Assembly (NCBI GenBank): GCA_036559125.1
Contig: DATBTT010000046.1
Coordinates: forward strand, 1 to 26,664
DNA from: JALYTZ01 sp036559125
GTDB taxonomy: Bacteria > Vulcanimicrobiota > Vulcanimicrobiia > Vulcanimicrobiales > Vulcanimicrobiaceae
Reading direction: 5' to 3'
Length of the DNA: 26,664 nt
Under the pieces are notes generated by a model, which saw only the letters and a list, made by a program, of their open reading frames with translations, was not told where the DNA came from and did not search any database. Position 1 is the stretch's first letter; the number at the start of each line of letters is the position of its first letter. The translations under genes were made by a program, and so were the position numbers. This document shows positions 23,458-26,664 of this stretch, one piece after another.

Positions 23458-23762
23458 ACGAGTTTTTCTCGCTGCTTACGGTCTTCATACTCGCGATCTT
23501 CATCGGATTCGCGTTGATTTCGAAAGTGCCGACCACGCTGCACACGCCGCTGATGTCGGCGACCAACGCAATCCACGGCGTCGTGCTCGTGGGCGCGATC
23601 GTTATACTAGGCCAAGTTTTCGGCGGCCGCCTCAACGGCGGCCTGTTAACGACGCTCGGCATTCTCGCGGTAGCGCTCGGCACGATCAACGTCGTCGGCG
23701 GCTTCGCGGTGACCGAACGCATGCTGCAAATGTTCCGCAAGCGGGAGACCGTGAAGAAATGA
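23454..23762 (+). CDS. pntAB: NAD(P) transhydrogenase subunit alpha, part 2
   Basis: This 102-aa protein starts at GTG 23454 and has three to four membrane helices: about residues 3-24 (FFSLLTVFILAIFIGFALI), 40-57 (AIHGVVLVGAIVILGQVF) and 65-85 (GLLTTLGILAVALGTINVVGGF). The motif HTPLMSATNAIHGV is characteristic. It is the membrane domain that corresponds to the C-terminal part of a single-chain alpha subunit. Stop and start codons overlap with the next gene (ATGA). Confidence 0.93.
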   Translation: MNEFFSLLTVFILAIFIGFALISKVPTTLHTPLMSATNAIHGVVLVGAIVILGQVFGGRLNGGLLTTLGILAVALGTINVVGGFAVTERMLQMFRKRETVKK

Positions 23763-25186
23763 CCGCCGACGCGTCGCTCGTCGCGCAGCGCATCGCCGAA
23801 CTGGCTGCGATCGTGCTCTTCATCCTCGGGTTGCGCTATTTGAGTTCGCCGGCTACGGCGCGCTTCGGCAACCGCCTCGCCGCCGTCGGCATGCTCCTCG
23901 CGCTCATCGCCGTCTTTGTCGCAAACGGAACGCTGGGTTGGTGGGCCATTGCCGTCGGCATCGTTCTCGGAGCCATAATCGGCGCCGTCGCCGCGCTACG
24001 CGTCAAGATGACGGCGATGCCGCAAATGGTCGCCCTTTTCAATGGTGCCGGAGGCGGTGCGGCAGCGCTCATTTCGACGCTGGAGTTCTTCGTATTCCAA
24101 AGCGGCGGCCACGCATACGGCGTGCCAACCGCAATGGGTCCGGTCATTTCCGTTTCGCTCGTGTTGAGCGCGATCATCGGCGCGATATCGGCGGCGGGTT
24201 CCGTCGTCGCATTTCTGAAGCTGCAAGAACTCATGACCGGACGGCCCGTCACGTATACCGGTCAGCAGATCGTCAACGGCGTCGTCGCGCTGGCTATCGT
24301 GGCACTCGGCGCCTGGATCGTCGCCACGCAGGGGTTAGTACCGTCCGGCGTCTACGCGGGCTTGATCGTTGCGGCGCTGGCTCTGGGCGTGCTCTTCGTG
24401 CTCCCTATCGGCGGAGCAGACATGCCCGTCGTCATTTCGCTGCTCAATTCGTTTACCGGTCTTGCCGTAGCGATCACGGGATTCGAACTCGGTTATACCG
24501 TGTTGATCATCGCGGGCGCGCTGGTCGGCGCGAGCGGCACGCTACTCACGATTCTCATGGGCAGGGCGATGAATCGCCCGCTCACCAACGTGCTGTTCGG
24601 GGCGTTCGGGAGCAGCGGCGGCATGGAAATCGCTTCAACGTCTGGCGCTCCGCAGAACGTTCGAGCGACGACCGCAGACGACGTCGCGGTAATGCTCGCA
24701 TACGCGCATCAAGTGGTCATCGTACCAGGCTACGGAATGGCCGTCGCGCAAGCACAACATAGCGTGCGCGAATTAGCCGATCAATTGGAAAAACGCGGCG
24801 TCGCGGTAAAGTACGCAATCCATCCGGTGGCCGGGCGGATGCCGGGACATATGAACGTATTGCTCGCCGAGGCGAACGTCCCATACAACGCGCTCTACGA
24901 CATGGACGACATCAATCCGGAATTTCCGCGCTCCGACGTCGCGCTGGTCATAGGCGCAAACGACGTCACGAATCCCGCGGCCCGCAACGTGCAGAGTTCG
25001 CCGATCTACGGAATGCCGATTCTGGACGTCGACAAAGCCTCGAACGTGGTCGTCCTCAAACGCTCGATGCGCTCGGGATTCGCGGGCATCGAAAATCCGC
25101 TCTACGAAGCGCCCAATTGCTCGATGCTCTTCGGCGACGCAAAAGCCTCAGTCGACGCCCTAGTCGCCGCCGTAAAAAGCGTCTAG
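23759..25186 (+). CDS. pntB: NAD(P) transhydrogenase subunit beta
   Basis: The ATG at 23759 gives 475 aa. It contains about nine membrane helices (about residues 12-280, with NGAGGGAAALIS) and the NADP-binding domain III (about 290-475). The NADP motif VPGYGMAVAQAQ is near residues 321-332, and AGRMPGHMNVLLAEA, GANDVTNP, and KRSMRSGFAGIENPLY follow. With PntAA and PntAB it forms the complex that uses the proton gradient to reduce NADP+ with NADH. A longer frame to 23435 reads through pntAB and is rejected. Confidence 0.95.
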   Translation: MTADASLVAQRIAELAAIVLFILGLRYLSSPATARFGNRLAAVGMLLALIAVFVANGTLGWWAIAVGIVLGAIIGAVAALRVKMTAMPQMVALFNGAGGGAAALISTLEFFVFQSGGHAYGVPTAMGPVISVSLVLSAIIGAISAAGSVVAFLKLQELMTGRPVTYTGQQIVNGVVALAIVALGAWIVATQGLVPSGVYAGLIVAALALGVLFVLPIGGADMPVVISLLNSFTGLAVAITGFELGYTVLIIAGALVGASGTLLTILMGRAMNRPLTNVLFGAFGSSGGMEIASTSGAPQNVRATTADDVAVMLAYAHQVVIVPGYGMAVAQAQHSVRELADQLEKRGVAVKYAIHPVAGRMPGHMNVLLAEANVPYNALYDMDDINPEFPRSDVALVIGANDVTNPAARNVQSSPIYGMPILDVDKASNVVVLKRSMRSGFAGIENPLYEAPNCSMLFGDAKASVDALVAAVKSV

Positions 25187-25187
25187 T

Positions 25188-25266
25188 GTCACCCTGAGCC
25201 TGTCGAAGGGCGAGATTCTCGAACCATGAGCTTGTCGGAAGCGTCCTTCGACAGGCTCAGGATGAC
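25188..25266. repeat. Inverted repeat with CCTGAGCCTGTCGAAGG arms
   Basis: The 22-base left arm (25188-25209) and right arm (25245-25266) pair with one mismatch around a 35-base loop. They lie between the convergent pntB and the four-helix membrane protein. CCTGAGCCTGTCGAAGG and its reverse complement form a widely dispersed intergenic repeat of GC-rich bacteria. The loop holds a degenerate third copy (GAGCTTGTCGGAAG, about 25228-25241). The stem could work as a bidirectional transcript end. Confidence 0.85.
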
Positions 25267-25270
25267 GGGA

Positions 25271-25795
25271 TTACCATGGGGCTTTGCGTTCGTAGGCTTC
25301 GCGGGATAGAACGGTCAGGATGACGACGATTAGCGGGAGCGCGATGTCTCCGAACCATAAGATTGGGCCCGCGTTTCCCGGTGCGTAATTGTGGCAGCAT
25401 CGAATTTGATTGACGTGCTGAATGGCGGCGCCGATTGAGAACGTGACGAAGACGATGGTCGCCGCCAGGCGCATCTCGTAGCCGCGCCAAAGCGCGACCA
25501 CCGCGACGATGGCCACGCCGAACTCGGCCCATGCCAGCTCCCATTCGAACGGACTCGGCGTCCAGCCGATACCCTTAGCCGTCATACTCTGGAAAAACGC
25601 GTGGAAGATGCCCGCGTAGAGCATCGCGAGACCGACGCCGTAAAAAAGAATCTCGCCCCAAAACACGTAGGCCCAACTCGTCACCCGGCGATCCAATCGC
25701 GCGCGACGCAGTTTTGCGGCCGCAACGATAATCGCGACGATGAAGAGCACGATGCCGAAATTTTGCGCGATGGCGGTGGTAACGACTACGGCCAC
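25271..25795 (-). CDS. Four-helix membrane protein, DUF6790-like
   Basis: This 174-aa product starts at GTG 25795, preceded by AGGGGA. Four membrane helices lie at about residues 5-27, 45-65, 88-105 and 110-128, with a further hydrophobic segment at 145-165. FWGEILFYGVGLAMLYAGI, HAFFQSMTAKGIGW and SPFEWELAWAEFG are like DUF6790 family motifs, a bacterial family of unknown function; my recall of the family is only moderately certain. Residues HVNQIRCCHNYAPGNAG contain a Cys pair that may be external. It follows the solute-binding protein gene by 20 bases on the same strand. Confidence 0.72.
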   Translation of the reverse strand: MAVVVTTAIAQNFGIVLFIVAIIVAAAKLRRARLDRRVTSWAYVFWGEILFYGVGLAMLYAGIFHAFFQSMTAKGIGWTPSPFEWELAWAEFGVAIVAVVALWRGYEMRLAATIVFVTFSIGAAIQHVNQIRCCHNYAPGNAGPILWFGDIALPLIVVILTVLSREAYERKAPW

Positions 25796-25815
25796 GTCAA
25801 TCCCCTTTTAGCGTG

Positions 25816-26664
25816 CTAGCGTACCGCCCATTGGGCGGCGTTCCACGTCGGCAAGAATGCGTTGGGATAGAATCCGCGCAAGGCGGTCCGGTACGCGTAT
25901 ATGTAGTCTGCGTTGAACAGGTATACGATCGGAACGTCGCGAGCGACGATGCGCCCAATCCGCGCGTACAACGCCTTGCGCTCGGCCTGCGATTGCGACG
26001 CCAACGCGCGTTTTTCCAAGCGATCGACTTCGCGGTTGCAGTAGCGCATGTAATTGGACGGCGCGTGACAACTCAGAATCGACGAATCGTCGGGATCGGC
26101 CCCCATCGTCCAGGGAACGTATGCGAGATCGAAATTGCCGCTCGCGAGCGTGCCGCCGCGAGCTTCGGGTAGGAACAATTGCGCGTTGCTGATCGATTTG
26201 ATGGCGACGTCGACGCCGCGCTCCCGCAATTCTTGCTGCACCGTCGTCGCTACGCGCACGCCGGTGGTCGATTCCGGAAATTGCACGTACACCAACGCCA
26301 AGCGTTTGCCGTTTTTTTGCCGCACGCCGTCGGCGCCGCGGCGCCAACCCGCTGTATCGAACAACGCGTCGGCCGCCCGCGGATCGTATGCGGGTTCTCT
26401 AACATTCGGATCGTATGCCCACGAGAATTGCGGCTGTAACATGTTGGTTACCGGATAGCGGCCGAGGGTGATCTTTTTGCTGATCCCGTCGCGGTCGATT
26501 CCCATTGCAAGCGCGCGCCGCACGCGCACGTCGTCGAGCGGCGCGTGCGTCGTATTGATCGCGAGTCCGGCAGTGACGGCGGTCGGCACGACGCGAAACG
26601 CGACGCCCGGTTTGCCGCGCAGGTTTGCCTGCTGCACCGGGGCGATCAAATTCCAGTCGAGCTG
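25816..26664 (-). CDS. Family-5 ABC solute-binding protein, 3' part
   Basis: The reading frame is open to the end of the window (CAGCTCGACTGGAATTTG read inward), so the gene is cut at its 5' end and 282 residues are seen. It has the C-terminal portion of SBP_bac_5 (oligopeptide/dipeptide/nickel-binding) proteins: AINTTHAPLDDVRVRRALAM with IDRDGI, PVTNMLQPQ, YDPRAADALFDTAGW, LRERGVDVAIK, and the RYCNREVDRLEKRAL block near the end. These periplasmic proteins capture peptides or other ligands for an ABC importer. The permease genes are not in the window. Ligand cannot be assigned. Confidence 0.92.
   Translation of the reverse strand, partial: QLDWNLIAPVQQANLRGKPGVAFRVVPTAVTAGLAINTTHAPLDDVRVRRALAMGIDRDGISKKITLGRYPVTNMLQPQFSWAYDPNVREPAYDPRAADALFDTAGWRRGADGVRQKNGKRLALVYVQFPESTTGVRVATTVQQELRERGVDVAIKSISNAQLFLPEARGGTLASGNFDLAYVPWTMGADPDDSSILSCHAPSNYMRYCNREVDRLEKRALASQSQAERKALYARIGRIVARDVPIVYLFNADYIYAYRTALRGFYPNAFLPTWNAAQWAVR

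Noticed and set aside
23435..23758. A longer start for pntB reading through pntAB
   Set aside because: The added residues are an Arg-rich out-of-frame reading of pntAB; the ATG at 23759 overlaps the pntAB stop and gives the family length.
1..26664. tRNA, rRNA, integrase, transposase or phage genes
   Set aside because: None was recognised on either strand by eye; tRNAscan and an insertion-sequence search would be decisive.

Overview
The window (about 26.7 kb, GC-rich, gene-dense, few gaps) reads as chromosomal DNA of a diderm bacterium. LptF/G, LptD, LptC and Lnt imply an LPS-bearing outer membrane with lipoproteins. The mix of these genes with KGG stress-repeat proteins, Pro/Ser/Thr-rich exported proteins and a polA-mutM-rpsA-coaE block suggests a Candidatus Eremiobacterota (WPS-2)-like lineage. 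That placement is inference and rests on overall character, not on a marker-gene tree.

Layout. 1-105: the end of a lytic transglycosylase. 120-3768 (+): LptF/G permease and the LptD outer-membrane translocon. 3812-5192 (-): a lipoprotein, a 53-aa metallothionein and a Met-rich exported protein, in transcription order. 5149-7796 (+): Lnt, LptC and a small lipoprotein. 7802-8418 (-): two paralogous KGG-repeat proteins. 8510-11453 (+): an N-acyl-D-amino-acid deacylase, a lipoprotein and a GNAT acetyltransferase. 20062-11402 (-): a compact co-directional block of an alpha-2-macroglobulin-like exported protein, PolA, a DUF192 protein, a small membrane protein, MutM, ribosomal protein S1 and CoaE. 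20114-25186 (+): a zinc-ribbon protein, an exported protein, a second small Cys/His protein, a FAH-family enzyme, a DUF4267 membrane protein and the three-subunit proton-translocating transhydrogenase. 25271-26664 (-): a four-helix membrane protein and the end of a family-5 ABC solute-binding protein.

How they work together. Envelope biogenesis dominates the left third. LptF/G, LptC and LptD form the inner-membrane, bridge and outer-membrane parts of the LPS export machine, and Lnt finishes the lipoproteins found nearby. The metal-binding cassette sits between the two halves of this group and may buffer copper or zinc in cytoplasm and periplasm. The central block couples DNA repair and replication (PolA, MutM), translation (S1) and CoA synthesis (CoaE), with stop/start overlaps at several junctions. 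The transhydrogenase supplies NADPH at the expense of the proton gradient.

Most notable observations: a small metallothionein gene beside a Met-rich exported protein; an rpsA reading frame whose conserved N-terminus has no ATG, GTG or TTG start and seems to begin at ATC after a good Shine-Dalgarno; a second copy of the first codons of coaE with only silent changes, just upstream of coaE; a dispersed palindromic repeat that also supplies the C-terminal tail of Lnt; and overlapping divergent 5' ends of Lnt and a lipoprotein. No clearly new multi-gene defence or mobile system was seen.
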